A stretch of 64,000 bases of DNA from Eutreptiella sp. 'Long Island Sound 2002' (taxonomy: Eukaryota; Euglenozoa; Euglenophyceae; Eutreptiales; Eutreptiaceae): contig OZ038385.1 of the NCBI GenBank assembly GCA_964036045.1, positions 38,702,590 to 38,766,589 on the forward strand. Direction: 5' to 3'. Below are positions 10,772-23,600 of the stretch, piece by piece. The notes below the pieces were generated by a model. It was not told the DNA's origin and searched no databases. It saw only the letters and a list, made by a program, of their open reading frames with translations. Position 1 is the stretch's first letter, and each line of letters opens with the position of its first letter. The position numbers were made by a program, and so were the translations under genes.

Positions 10772-13700
10772 GGGGTATGTTATCAGCTGTGCCAGGGGTG
10801 ATGGAACATTCGGTTGGTCGAACGCTGCATCACTGGATTTGATTGAACAAAGCATTGCTGTTGTTCATGTCAGGGTGTGAGGTAGGGTTAAGATGCTATC
10901 ATGCAACACATGTGGGGCTAGGATCATATGGTTGTGTGCTTATACAAATTTGGGGCTAGGAACTCAGGGTTGAACAATTGGGAACGCCGGGGTGAAGGCA
11001 TGTACTGCACGCGGGCTCTTTTGGAAATACCACGTTCTGGAACAAGTTTTTTTTTGTTAAGGACCCCCCTGCTCCTCGCATTGCGTGCCTCTTGCATTGT
11101 TACCAACATGATGCGACGATTTTTTCTTAGTGCGGTGCACCCCGAGGGGTTATGGGCAACGCCCGTCTTGAAGCAAAATTTCAAACCCCATTTCTACTGA
11201 GGGTGGTCTGGGTACCCATAATAGGCGCCTTCCTCAGATTCCAACCCCATGGCAAAGGCTGTTGGTGAAGAGTTACTAGGCACCAACCTCTTTGCAGCGG
11301 CCTTTATCCAACAACTCTTCTTTGCCACTCCACACTGCCCGCACTGCTTTCTCATGACAATACCTCATGTAGCCGAGCCACAAATTTGCCGATATCAACA
11401 TGTCACAATTACATTGCGTACATGCGGACATTGAAAAATTCAATATTGTCATCATATTTTCTTGACAAGTGCTTGCGCAGTTGACATCCGCGAACCGCTG
11501 CACCGAACAGTGGATGAGAGCACAAGCTTATTTACGTTCAGACCGCTAAAGAGATCAGGAGGAGTTCACCTGTGAAGTTGATAAAGTGATCTCATTGTGT
11601 CAGAGAGCAACATGCGGCCATAATCCCATCACCTCCCTACCGCTTCTAGGAAATTCAACAGAACCACTTCTCATCAACTCCTAGGTGGCTCATAGCCAAC
11701 ATGCTCAAATGCCTCCGTGACATGAGTATCGAAAAATTGTTCCCTATCCTCCTGATTGAACTCTCCACCGGCCATTCGGCTTTCCATGAATTGGGGCATC
11801 TTGCCACTCATTTTCCTAGCATTCCTCGACTTCCATTTTTTGGTTTGGTACCATTCGCCACCAACACGGTTTTCCATTGGTGGGCTCGCCAATTGCATGT
11901 TTGACCTTTGTAGGGTCGTGAAAACAGCGATAGAGATCCAAAATTATTTTTGCATTATTGGTGGTCACATTCATCGGTAGGTAGGCCTCACAAAGCAGGA
12001 GGGGTGGTCTAGAAGAACTGCAATAAAAATATCTCCTATCTCCGGGTAAAGCAGCACAAAAAAAAATGATATGCCATGGCGAACCTTTTCAAATGATGTA
12101 CCATTTGCTGCTTCCGTAGCAAAATGATTTCGGGGACTAGAGAAAGTGGTACGGTGGTGGTCATTGTGCCAATCCACCCAGATCTTGCTGAGCCGATAAG
12201 TGAAACTAGGGTTTCCTTTCGTGCAAAACACAACCTCAACCTACCGGAAAACGCCACTCCAATGTCGCACAACATTGCAAAGATGCCCCTGGTGTCAATG
12301 TTATCTTGTGCTAGCACGAAGCACGAAATTGGTGCGCCACCTCTTGACAATTCAAATATTTTTCCCCTGCTCGGCCATTCAACAATGTGTGTTCAAGTAT
12401 GTTCTCAGATCATTTCGGAGGCTCAAAAATTGGGCTTGCGTTGGTTGCCATGGAATGCCCATTGAAATGCCCCCCATTGCACAACCTTCTAACCCTTGCA
12501 TCGCGTATTCATTGATTGTCATATATGTAGCGGGCAACATTCAACTCAACGCCTCTTGGCCATTTATTGCCATCTACCGCTACTGGTCACGCTCTCTTTG
12601 CCGTCCTACCTCCGATGACTTGTGTCCAAAAGTGTGAATCACATGAGCAACAATAAGCCCTGAATGATTGCTTGGGGTCAAGTTGAGTCCATCACCCCAA
12701 CTTCGCATATTGCCCTAGGGTTGCATTACGTCGAAATCAGGCATCGCTCAAATTGTCGTTGTTCAAAGCTCACACCATCATTTCCCGCCCCCACCCCGCC
12801 GCGCTGCCTCGAGTTGTCTGCCCATGAACTCTTGTCCAACTATAGCAATATAGCCGCAAATGCTCGTATGTTGCATCGTGGATCAGATTGAACGGAAGTT
12901 GCGGTCACCCCTATGTCAGGTGCCATCGCAGTGCCTATTGGGGGCAGCATTTGCCCCATTTCCCCATCCTCGGCAGACGACACCTTGAGTTGCCTTTACA
13001 TCACTACTAGTGGCAACATCTTAGCCAATACTTCGTTTGGCAATATCCTTACATGCAATTGCTCTTAGTAAGTGGAGCAAATGTGTAGGGAGCGGCGTCA
13101 ATGGATAGATACACTATGGACACAACCAATTTACTGTTGACGCGATACTAACTACATGCATGCTTGCGGCAAATTGTGCGGTATTTTCCCACAAGGACTT
13201 GTTGCATTGGGAAGTGAAAATCAAGCACCTTGGACACGGATGGTTGCTAAAATTAATCACTTTCGACGCAGTTGCCAAGGTCGTGCAAGCAGCATTACTA
13301 GTCTCCTCCGCTCCATCAACTTTGTTTAGGTAAGTGTCAAATGCATGAAAAACGACTTAAACATCACAGATGGGATGGGGGCGGTAGTGTGGAGAGAAGA
13401 TGGGGTTGGGTTCAAAGGTTACGGGGATAGGCGAAAGAAAGTGCGGATGCTGCCCAGCGAGTCGGTTAACTAGGGATCGTGCCCGGCGCACCTCCGTAAA
13501 AAGGGGTAGGGATTCATTGGTGGGCCTAACACCTACGTGTATACGCGGGCCATGTTGTTGGCCCGCCACCAAAGCTCGCATTCCAACAGTCGCATTGCCA
13601 CACCGTGTGACACAAAACCAGTCCACGTTCGGTCAGCGAATTGCAACCAGCACTGTCCCCAAGCCTATGGCGGGGCTTGCGGTACCATTCGAATGTTTCC

Positions 13701-14206
13701 CGGGCCATGTGGTAGATGAATGCCATGCGCACGGCATTCTCGGCCCCGGGAAACATACAAACGTCCGTTTGGTTGTTGACGATGGTAGCTGCATTGGGGC
13801 GACCATTCTCCATCATGTGAATTTGCACTTACGTGGCATCTTGCATTGCAACAAACCATTCCACCTTTGTTGAAGAGATTGCCACCGTACCATTGTGTGG
13901 AGGTGGCACAACGGCATTATTAAAGGATGGTCACCTCTCCAAAGCACCATGGGTGCCTTCTTGATGTCAAGTTCTTTCTCACAGTACATGACCACTCTTT
14001 GGATACCTTCCACTTTGTAGTCATCGGATTGTGTAATTTGGGTACGAGGACGGTCATACTAGCCAGAAAGTTTAAACATCCAACAAAAAGGTACGCAATG
14101 AAGGGATAGCCACCTGCTTTCCCATAGATGCACACATTGATCCATGTGCAGAAGTAGGGGCGCCACAGTCGTGTTGTTGGCAAAGGGAGGGGAAGGGCAA
14201 TACATC
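10772..14206. other. No supported gene
   Basis: The right copy of the T-rich direct repeat (about 11046-11069) is here. Otherwise I see only short overlapping frames with no motif, signal peptide or repeat architecture I can defend. Two overlapping frames around 13.4-13.87 kb are open but lack recognisable features. Confidence 0.4.
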
Positions 14207-15085
14207 CACTTCTAGAGACACACAATTCCAGGCCTTGGATGAAACTCCATCCTCGAACGCATGTATGCACCCTTCTTCCACTACGACCGCCACCCCTATT
14301 ACCTTTGTCTGTGCTAAACACACATTGGGATTGGAGCCGATTTCTTTTCGGGGGACGGGGGGGCGTCCGTGGTTGTTGAGGAGCAGAGATTGAGGTACAA
14401 CCTCATGATGCTCCTCCACCAGGACTCACCCACTGCGGTAGGTGGCGGCGCAGCGCCCGGGTGGCGAGCAAGTACACCCATCGCCAATTCGGGGATTTTG
14501 CTTCGACTGCTTCGATTTCCTTCATCTGCTCTGCACTTCGGACCTTTTCACTCTCCTCTTCTCCATGTGCTCTGCGGAAGGCCGTATGCCTTTGTGACGC
14601 GAATTGTCTTCGTCATTGTCAGTCAACGTGTTGGCCTTTGACTTCAATACATCCACTTCTTGAGGCACACAATTCCAGGCCTTGGATGAAACTCCATCCT
14701 TGAACGCATGTACACACCCTTCTTCCAATACAACCGCCACCCCTATTCCCATTGTTTGTGCTAAACATACATTGGGATTGGAGCCGATTTCCTTTGGAGG
14801 AACGGGCCGTCTGGTTGTTGAGGAGCAGAGATTGAGGTAGGACCTCATGATGCTCCTCTACCAGGACTCACCCACCGCGGTAGGCGGCGATGCGGCGCCC
14901 GAGTGGCGAGCAGGTACGCCCATCGCCGATTCAGGTATTTTGCTTCGAATGCTTCGATTTCCTTCATCTTCTCTGCACTTGGGACCTTTCCACTCTCCTC
15001 TTCTCTATGTGCTTTGCGGAAGGTCGTATGCCTTTGTGGCGCCAATGTCTTTGTCATTGTTGGTCAACGTGTTGGCCTTCGACAC
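14207..15085. repeat. ~440-bp tandem duplication
   Basis: Unit 1 (about 14207-14643) and unit 2 (about 14653-15085) share their order: ACACAATTCCAGGCCTTGGA, then ACATTGGGATTGGAGCCGAT, then GAGGAGCAGAGATTGAGGTA, then CTTCGATTTCCTTCATCT, then CAACGTGTTGGCCTT. Minus-strand frames in both units carry a short helical, charged stretch (unit 2: SAEKMKEIEAFEAKYLNRRW) that may be relic coding sequence. There is no identifiable family. Confidence 0.85.
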
Positions 15086-18000
15086 TTTTTCCGCTCTAGC
15101 GTGAGCATTGGTCTTTCGGGCGGGCCATGCGCTTGGGCTTGCGTTGGCCACAACCTCAGCAAGCATGGGACATAGAGGTATCAATGTATAATTTAGTGGT
15201 AGCTCTTTTTGGCCGCTTGGCAACGACCAAATGACACGAGAGCCACAGGGCTCCGCTTGACCTCCGTGATGGTATTTTTTGTGGCGCCGCCTAGGCGCTC
15301 AACGTGGCCACCAGCTACACGTAGCGTGACGTCGTTGGATTTTGCATGTTGTTTTGCATAAGGGAGCAGGGCATGGGCAATGAGATTGACGCGCCGAAGG
15401 TAGAGTTCCGCCCAAATGAGAAACTTCTTGTGTTGCTTGCATAGTGGCAAGCATATTAGCGGTTGCCACCACTTCTGCGTTCTAACACCTTGACTAGTGG
15501 GAGGAATTATCCGAACTTGTTCTCCTTATGTGTAGTCAATTGCGGTTCCCGAAACTCACCCTCTCATTGCACGGTGCCTATTGGCTGTTTTGGCCACCTG
15601 CGCTAATGTTTAGTGTTGCTTTTCATTGTTGAAGTTGGTGAACATAGAGGAGTAAGTGAATTCCACAGTCCCCAAAAGCCATTGTGGGTAGCGAGTGTGA
15701 TGCATGACCCGCCGTGTGGATGTAGGAAATATTGGCTGGGTGTATTTTTGTGAAGTGGCCCCTAATAGATGGCTCGGTCTCCTCAGACGCCCCAATCCCT
15801 TTTATGAAGAGGATGCACCAAATTTCGGTGAGAGGCATTCAGTATCTACGACATTTACCCACTGAAAGTCATAGTCATGAATATGCATGGCACCCGTCAC
15901 TAGAAGAAACAACATCGTCAGGCATGCACTTCACTATGTGGAGAGGGTGAAACACATACTTACTGCCATTTAAACACGTTACGCAAAGAAAAAATGGTAG
16001 CGTGCTGGGCTGTAAGCGCAGCGGCAAAAGAGGGCCCCATGGAGTTTGCTTGCAAGCTGCACGGAAAGGGATTGAAGAAAGATTTTCCAGGAAACAAAGA
16101 GGGAATTGTGTTGTCGCGTACAAGTGGTGGGCTAGGGGAACCAAAGGTGGAGGTGAAGGGAGGGGACAAGGGGGATTTCAGGCGTCTAGACCAAGATGGA
16201 ATATCATTGACAAGTTCTACGAACTCTCCGTTTTGTTGTAATATGCTTGCCTGCTTCAAGTTCAAGCTTTTATGAAAAAAACAAGCTGCAGTGTCATGTG
16301 GTCAAACCACATTTGCACAACTCCAACCGATGGCACTTAAGGGTAGCCCACGGTGGTTGCAGGGCCAGCATACAAGCACTAGCCCCTCCGGTGCAGGGTA
16401 CACCACGCGCAGGGGCGTTAGTGCGGCATTTTATTGTGTGTGCCATGACAATCCTATAGGCACCTGCATAACACAGCCTTGACACCGTGCACACGGTTCT
16501 AGCGGAGAACTGTGAAAGGTGACGTAGATCCATTGACCGATCACCAGAAATTTAGCCGCCCTCAAATCCGGAGAGCTCAATTTTTTGTCGAGCCAACATA
16601 ACATCAATTTTAGCACCCAAGGTATCCGCATTTGGATGAATTTCTGGCTGAAAATCGGACATTGCACGCTCCAATCTTTTCATACGCTACTTCAAAGGGT
16701 CATTGGACTCTAGGAACATAGAGACATCCATTGCAACCATTGCATGTGCCAGAAGTGGCATGCACCAAAAAATACATTGTGTGGCGGGGACTGTTGAGGC
16801 TGCATTGCCACCCAGGAATCAGTGCCACAATCAAGAGTTGGCGCAGCGCCAGCTGCTTGCACTTTGGGAACCAAAGATTGAGGTTGTTACAGTTCATAAC
16901 TTGAGAGCCCAGAATGATTGCGGCAATGGACTCCACTCCCGACCAGTGGCCCTCGACACTCTCCGATTTGATTGGCTGGTCACCATCACGGCCGTCACAA
17001 AGTGGATGCATAGCATCATCACAGCGTTCATTTGTCTCGAAGTCGATCATAATATTGGTGGCTTTGGTGTCGTACTATCATGTCGAGGGCCAGCAAAACA
17101 ATGCCTTGCATGTCGCAAATTGATGCTATTTTGCGTTTCGTTTATAGCTGCTCAACGAATCTCCAAAATTCTTGCTGTTTTCGTGACTATGGTGCCCCAA
17201 AAGGATCATGGATCAAGGTTTGATTTTTTTCCATACCTAGATTCCAGGACCCGTTATGCTTGTAGGACCTGTCGTGCTACTCGTCTTCGACGAGACGGAC
17301 CAACAACGAATATGGTGCTTGTGGGTCGCGTACAGATTGGTACCCTTGCGACCACAAATAGTGCAAAGGTTGAGGCAGTGAACATCTGTGCAAGTAGACT
17401 CCAAACGAAGGACCTCAAGGTCTGTGAATCCCGATAATGGACTTCAAATGCAGACCTTCGAATGGAAGGAACATCTTTGGCCCACTAGGAAATGCTGTCA
17501 CCACATAATGCCGGACGGTTTGTCCTCGGTGTTGTTCACCACGTCTTCATTCTACAAAAATATAGTTTTACGAGACCCCATAACAATATTGATGCAGATC
17601 TACGAGTGCATGACCTTACGAGATTCATACGGGCTGCGGGGTTTGATCTTGTGGGGTTTCAATTAAGAACCCCAAGTCAAAGATGGCACAACGCTTTGTG
17701 AGAACGAAACAAAACTCAAATCACGGCCTTGCAAGTTCTTTGTTATCCTTCCTACAACAGGGATGGGGGGGGGGGGGCAGCAATTGTCTTTTGTCTTCTA
17801 GGAAATGTACGACTAGTTGGTCCCTATCGCCAAGGGTTCTAGTAGTGACCCAGGAGGATGAAGAATGGTTCTGGCACAGCTTGTTGGTGGCCCATGTGCA
17901 CGACAATACAACGCCACGGAAAAAGTCGAAAATGTCGAAAATGCTGTGCATCCTCAAGGATGAAGAGACAATGGACTGCTCCAAATTTGGCCACACTACC

Positions 18001-18175
18001 ACAAAAAGTTTCCGCCCTCACACAATCTGGCTTTGCGACCACAATTCGGTCCTCCTGCCATCTAGGATCCTAGACCCTCTACCAAGCAGGGGGTATTCTT
18101 CTAGGCTAGGGAGCACCGGTTGGCGGTCTTGTTGATATTGGGCCTTGTAGATGCATATATGTGCACGCACCTAGA
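15086..18175. other. No supported gene
   Basis: There is a longest plus-strand frame at 16703-17437 (244 codons). It has no domain, low-complexity bias or conserved motif I can name and overlaps equally open opposite-strand frames, so I do not call it. A G homopolymer lies at about 17764-17777. Confidence 0.4.
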
Positions 18176-18640
18176 CCGGCTTCAGGACCCCCAACAAGGA
18201 AAAGACTATGTAGCCATGTTGCTTGCGCCACACTTCGGGGTTCGTGAGAAATCAACCATTAGGTAGCTCCATTCATTGTGTGCCATTTTGGACAGTGTGA
18301 GATGGCGGGCGTCATGTGGCCATTTAATTGTTCCCCATTTTGCTCATAGGGAGAAGGCAATCATAATGTTGCCACATTGATTGCCTTGCACTTTGGGGTT
18401 CCCGCCATGGCACAAGTTATGGAGGCGCATTTATTGCTCCTCAATTTGGATACCCCGCAAAGGCGGTGGTTATGTAGGAACATTGATCACTTCTCGCATT
18501 GGGCACCCCGACAATCTACGTGTTGTGCCGCCATATGTGGCCTCGCATGTGGCCGTCCAAGAAGGCAGTGCTTTTACGCGCATTTATTGCTCAGCATGCT
18601 TGGGACCCCAAGAAGGCAGGGGTAATGTACTCATCGAATT
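18176..18640. repeat. Secondary block of the ~53-bp repeat
   Basis: The landmarks recur: TATGTAGCCATGTTGCTTGC, CCACATTGATTGCC, CACTTTGGGGTTC, CCCAAGAAGGCAGGGGTAAT. This is the same family and orientation as at 3.6-9.3 kb, about 9 kb downstream, with roughly eight degenerate units. Confidence 0.75.
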
Positions 18641-20059
18641 CGCTGGCGTCGATGATCCCACGATTGCGCAAGGTCGTCATAGCGGAAAGGCTGTGTTCCA
18701 GTACGTCCATTACTTCACCTTATGGTGAAGATGCTAACGGGTTCCGCACCTCAACTCGTCAGCGCAGGTTGCCCGCCGATTGGGTGTTACCACACTTTTC
18801 ATTGTTCACCAAAGCCAAGACCACATTTTGTAACTAAAAAAAATCTTCTCTGCTAAAAACTGACTGAGTTCCAACCCAAGACCACATGTTGGTTGACAAC
18901 CGGTGTGATTGGTGCGCCACATTGTGCGGTTGCCCTTGCCACTTTGTCGCGTACCCCTTGGTTGAATGTTTGATACTTGGGAATGGTGTTTTCTCGCACC
19001 CGGATGACCATTGCAATGTCAGATGTGGAGACTCTTGCAGCGCTCGAGCCTTGTATTGGGCCATAAGGATGGTCACGTGCGAACATTTGTGAGGAATTCG
19101 CATGTTCTTCAGCAGCTCGGCGATGCAGCAAAAAGTCGAACAACTACGTCACATACTCATATCGCTTCACGTGGTTGCGCTACTGAATTCCGTCAATTGC
19201 ACCTTGGAGAAGATGGAAGACGTCGGCCAACTTATTGTAAACCTTGTGTCACCCAGGAGCGCCGGCCGGCATTCGGAATTTAGCAACATGTAGCCTTCTC
19301 TTTCAAGGTGCTTCTTGGTCTTGGCACACGTCGTCGGAGCTAAACAAACATGGTGTGGGGACCGTCATGAATTACACCTTGGTAGCGGTATTCCGCGAGG
19401 GTTGTCTGCAATACAAGAACAACAATGCGAATGCACTAAGTGCATGATAAGCGGGAGGAGCAAGCAGCACTGGGGTAGATGTAAGGCACTACCGCGGCTA
19501 CACTAATGTAGATCAACAGACACATCGGAAAATAGTTCTTTGTTCCGTTCAGCAAGAATGGGCTACCAAGGTAAATGTATACTCCGTATCTGATGCTAAG
19601 GGTATGGCGATACACATGGCCATGCCGTTCGCCAATAATTTCCTCACCATGGCAGTGTGCAATGGCGTTCTCTTTGAGGCGAACATTGCCGACACCGACA
19701 CTGTACATGACTGATTTGGATGCCGAGGAGATGAATGCCCTTGCTCAAAGATCGGGAGTGCAATTTACACTGCACAATTCACACAATTCACACACGCTTG
19801 CGGTGGGAACTAGTGGCGAAACACATTGACACCTCTTGCTATAACGTGAATACCGTCTTGCGGATGAAAGGAAGCCATTCTTGCCATATTCTGCCCCTAC
19901 AATGCCATGCGTGCAACCCTCCGGCAAAACAAAATGCGGCAAATGAAAGCTCTTGGGGGTAAATTTACTGTGTTGGTCCATTGAAGTCCACGACACATGT
20001 AGCAAGTTGCATTTCTTTCTTAGTGCAATGCTAATGCTCCTCGCAAAGATAGCGGCGAC
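18641..20059. other. No supported gene
   Basis: Only short, motif-free frames were seen. A local AATTCACAC repetition occurs at about 19774-19795. Confidence 0.4.
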
Positions 20060-20640
20060 AAAAGTAGAACATTGTGATAAGGCAGTAGTAAGACAAAGGT
20101 AGCAATGAAGCAAGGTACCCACAAAGACGCGGTAACATAGCAGTAAAGCAGCAGTGACACAGCTGTTATATGGTAATAATGTTGTTGTATGACGACTGGG
20201 GCATGGTAGTCAAGGAGCAGCCAGATAATGGGGACATGGCAGACGGGCAACAGTAAGCCGACAACAATATAGCAAAGGTGCCCGTAACAGAACAGGGACA
20301 TCATAGTAAGGTAGCAACAAGACTGTTGGAACGTAGCAATCAAACGGCGGCAAAACGGCCATAACAAAGCAGATTAAAAGCACCTGTAAGAAAGCCATAA
20401 TATAGCAACAAGGCACATATAAGACTACAAGAACATGGTAGTAAAGCAACCGTAAGGCAATAGTAAGACAGCCCAAACATAGAAGTTGGGCAGTAGTAAG
20501 ACAACCGTAACGTAGCAATACAATATTGGTATAACAGCCTTAACATAGGAGTAATGTACGAGTAAGATAACCGTATTACATCAGTAAGTAGGAGCAAGAC
20601 CACTTTGACATAGCAATAAAGTAACTGTAAAACCATATAC
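20060..20640. repeat. Degenerate ~30-bp tandem repeat
   Basis: Related phrases such as AGTAAGACAACCGTAACGTA, AACATAGCAGTAAAGCAGC and AAGCAACCGTAAGGCAATAG follow one another head-to-tail. Their minus-strand translation is Leu/Tyr/Cys-rich (LLLYCYVTAS) and is an artefact of the repeat. Confidence 0.65.
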
Positions 20641-23600
20641 GCCACGAATTTGCCCCCCTACCCCCAGCCCGGGGGTTGTACGGGGAGAGGCTGCGGGGGG
20701 GGGGGGGGTGTTGGGGGGGTACCAGGCCGTTTTTAGAGGAGGGCTGGCAAGAAGCTATGGTGCTGGTTTGTTGGTCGCTGGCGGCACTTATTGGCTTCTC
20801 TTTGATGTGCATCTGACCCTTTGTGGGTCCCAACTTGGTTTGGTTGTGTCAATAAAGCCCCTGGATGAGTTGTCCTGTTTAATAACTCTCGGGCCGGCCA
20901 GCCGAGAGTGGCGTTGTTGCCCTGGCCGTTGACCTGGTGGATCCATATGCACTCTCTGACACCGTGTTGGGTATAGGGCCCGTTTTTTGGGGGGGGGGGT
21001 TACCCATGCACATGAGAAGGTGATGAATAATGTGTAGCCATGGTCTTCATCTACCATAGCTCTCGAGGGCACAAGGTTGTTTGCATCACCTACAAGGATT
21101 GTCAGCCCCGGGGATCTAGTTGTTGACAAACTGCCGCAGAGGGCCCTTTTTGGTGTGATATTAATTTCGTCGGGCACGTCTGCAATGAAATTTGCCACAA
21201 TGTCATCACTCTCACTCCCATCATCTACCTGGGTCATCAATTCGGGCTTTCGTTGGGGCAGGTTGTCTGCAAATTCACATTTGGATCGTTTTGGGGTAAC
21301 CTCATAAATTTCCGATCCGAATCACTTTGGAAGGCAATTTGAGAAACAGATTTAGCATCTTGACTTATATCTTGGCTTCCTTCATGATCACTTTCAATCT
21401 GCAAGGAATCCAAATCATGCAATACATCACTACACTTCCCGTCTCTGTGTCTCTGCCCTCTTCGTCGTTTTGTAGACCCCAAATCTGTTTCTCTTTCTCC
21501 AAATGGCAGAATGCAACGATGGCTTCATTGCAATATGCTTCCACTGCCTTGTGTTCGTTATATGTGTCTCTCTAGGAAGCAGTTGCCGCACCACCATGGG
21601 TAGCAGTTTCATTTCCGTGTTTCTTCAATTGCGCCTTAACCAACTGCCGCACCTACTCCCCTACTTTAAGTTCACAATCAGTCCCATGTAGGAGACATCT
21701 CCAAATCCACCTATTAGCTTACATGTATTCACCCAATGCAAGTGCAACTATGGTGGCCAAATCATCTAGTGCTAAACTGATCGTCTTCTTTTCGGTGCGA
21801 CGCTGAGTCGCACCTAGTACGCCTTGGCAATGAGCGATGAGGGATTTTTAATCCGCCGGCATGCGTGAGGAGAACCCAAGCATTTGCAGCATATTCCAAA
21901 CCTCAGCCCAATTATCTTCCACCTCTTTTTCCCTCAAGTTTCTTGTTCATTGCCAACTATTAGGTATGGGATGTGGGTGCGTCCGTATATCGAAGTGACA
22001 CGTTGGGGCTGCACGCCCCACCTATACCCACCTCTACCTGCAACGGTGAAATCTTTTCTACCAGTTTGTGGAGGTCACGCTAAGGCCATTGTGCCAGCTC
22101 TCATCCATATTGGTTCCCGGGACACACTTTTCTTGAACACAATGTGTTGATAACAACAATTCCAATAAGGCTGATTGAGCATGGATGTCCATGCAAACTT
22201 CACGTCTGCTACAGCTAAATTGCCGGTCTATGGAAATGTCGCTTTCAGCTCCGTTTAGGCACATGCACCAGAGCGCACGTGAAACCCAAGGAAACGAAGG
22301 TTTCATTGTTGTGACGGAAAGTGCAGCTTATAAGTGTTTGTAGATAGTGCCAATGTGTAGACACGGTGTAACGTTATCACCGCTCTTCGGAAGACAGTTG
22401 GTCGTTGTGCTTGCATATCCGGCATATGCGGTGTCCGGCTTTAATTTTTTCCGGCATTCATTTTAACAGGCCACGTCAATCACCCTCCAACCAATCCCAA
22501 ATTTGATATCCCCTAATTCGCACAAACTTGTCTGTCTCGCCAGTGCCACTTATTGGGCTAGGTGTCTCGGGTCGCTTGGGCCTTGGCACGCCGGTGACCC
22601 TTCAAGTGCTTGCACGACGGGCACGGGCGAACAGGGGCTATGCAACTAGTTGCTATAGGGCCATGTTGTTGACGCGGCCCGAGCTTGACGTTGTCCTCCC
22701 GTAGGTGTACCGGGCCTCCACTTCCTCCAGGATGGGCTAGTACTTGGCCATGTCACTAGACAAGGCCACAACGTGCTTCGTCGGCTTCACCAACGCATTC
22801 CCGTAGTTGAATTGCTCCTTCCGTGGTTGTCTCAGGGGGTCCACATGTAGCACATTGCCCCCGGCACCTCTATCTTCTTCATTGTCAACGTTGCCGGGGC
22901 GCCACCCCGAAGCCCAAACACATCCAACCGCATCACGGGCACCTCCCGGTGGCTGTTTCTTTCTACGACAAGCCGGAATCCCCGCCGACTGAGTGGTCGA
23001 TCTTGGATTTCCATTGTCCCGCGGATTGGCCCGTTCCTTCCCCCAAATGTGCATTGGCTGTGGGCGCTCTCTTGAGGGATTCCTTTACCTGGAGATAGTG
23101 GTATACAAAGCACAGGGGAACGGAAAAGTGCGCCAAACGGAACTAGAAAGCTCAAGGGGAGGATCCCTTGGGACCCTCCGGCTGTAGATGAGGGTTCGCG
23201 GGCTCCACCTTTCCCTCATCCAATAAGCAGTGGGGCCCCTGCGACCGCTTGCAACCACTTCCCCAACCTCTCCTTCAAAGTTCGCCAACCGTTTCTCCAA
23301 TCATTTCCCCCGGACGTTAATGGAATGCTCGCACACACGGCGCTCGTCGTGACAAATAGGGACAACTACATGACACAAGGTGGCCCGTGGGGTACTCCGG
23401 GCAGTCCACATAACTCCACCGTTGTCCCCTTGTGCACCGAATGTGTAGTCCGTTTAACCTTGGTCTTGCTGAGACACAATCCCCATGGTTGGCAATTGTC
23501 ACAAATCACCAAGATTCAATAAGGAGAAGGTGAATGGCCAAGCGCTTTGTACGGCGTTGCAAAGTGCACACCCTGTTGCGGCAATGAGTCAAACCCTTGA

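Noticed and set aside
16703-17437. 244-codon plus-strand frame
   Set aside because: No domain, compositional or repeat signature, and overlapping frames on both strands are similarly open; could not be supported.
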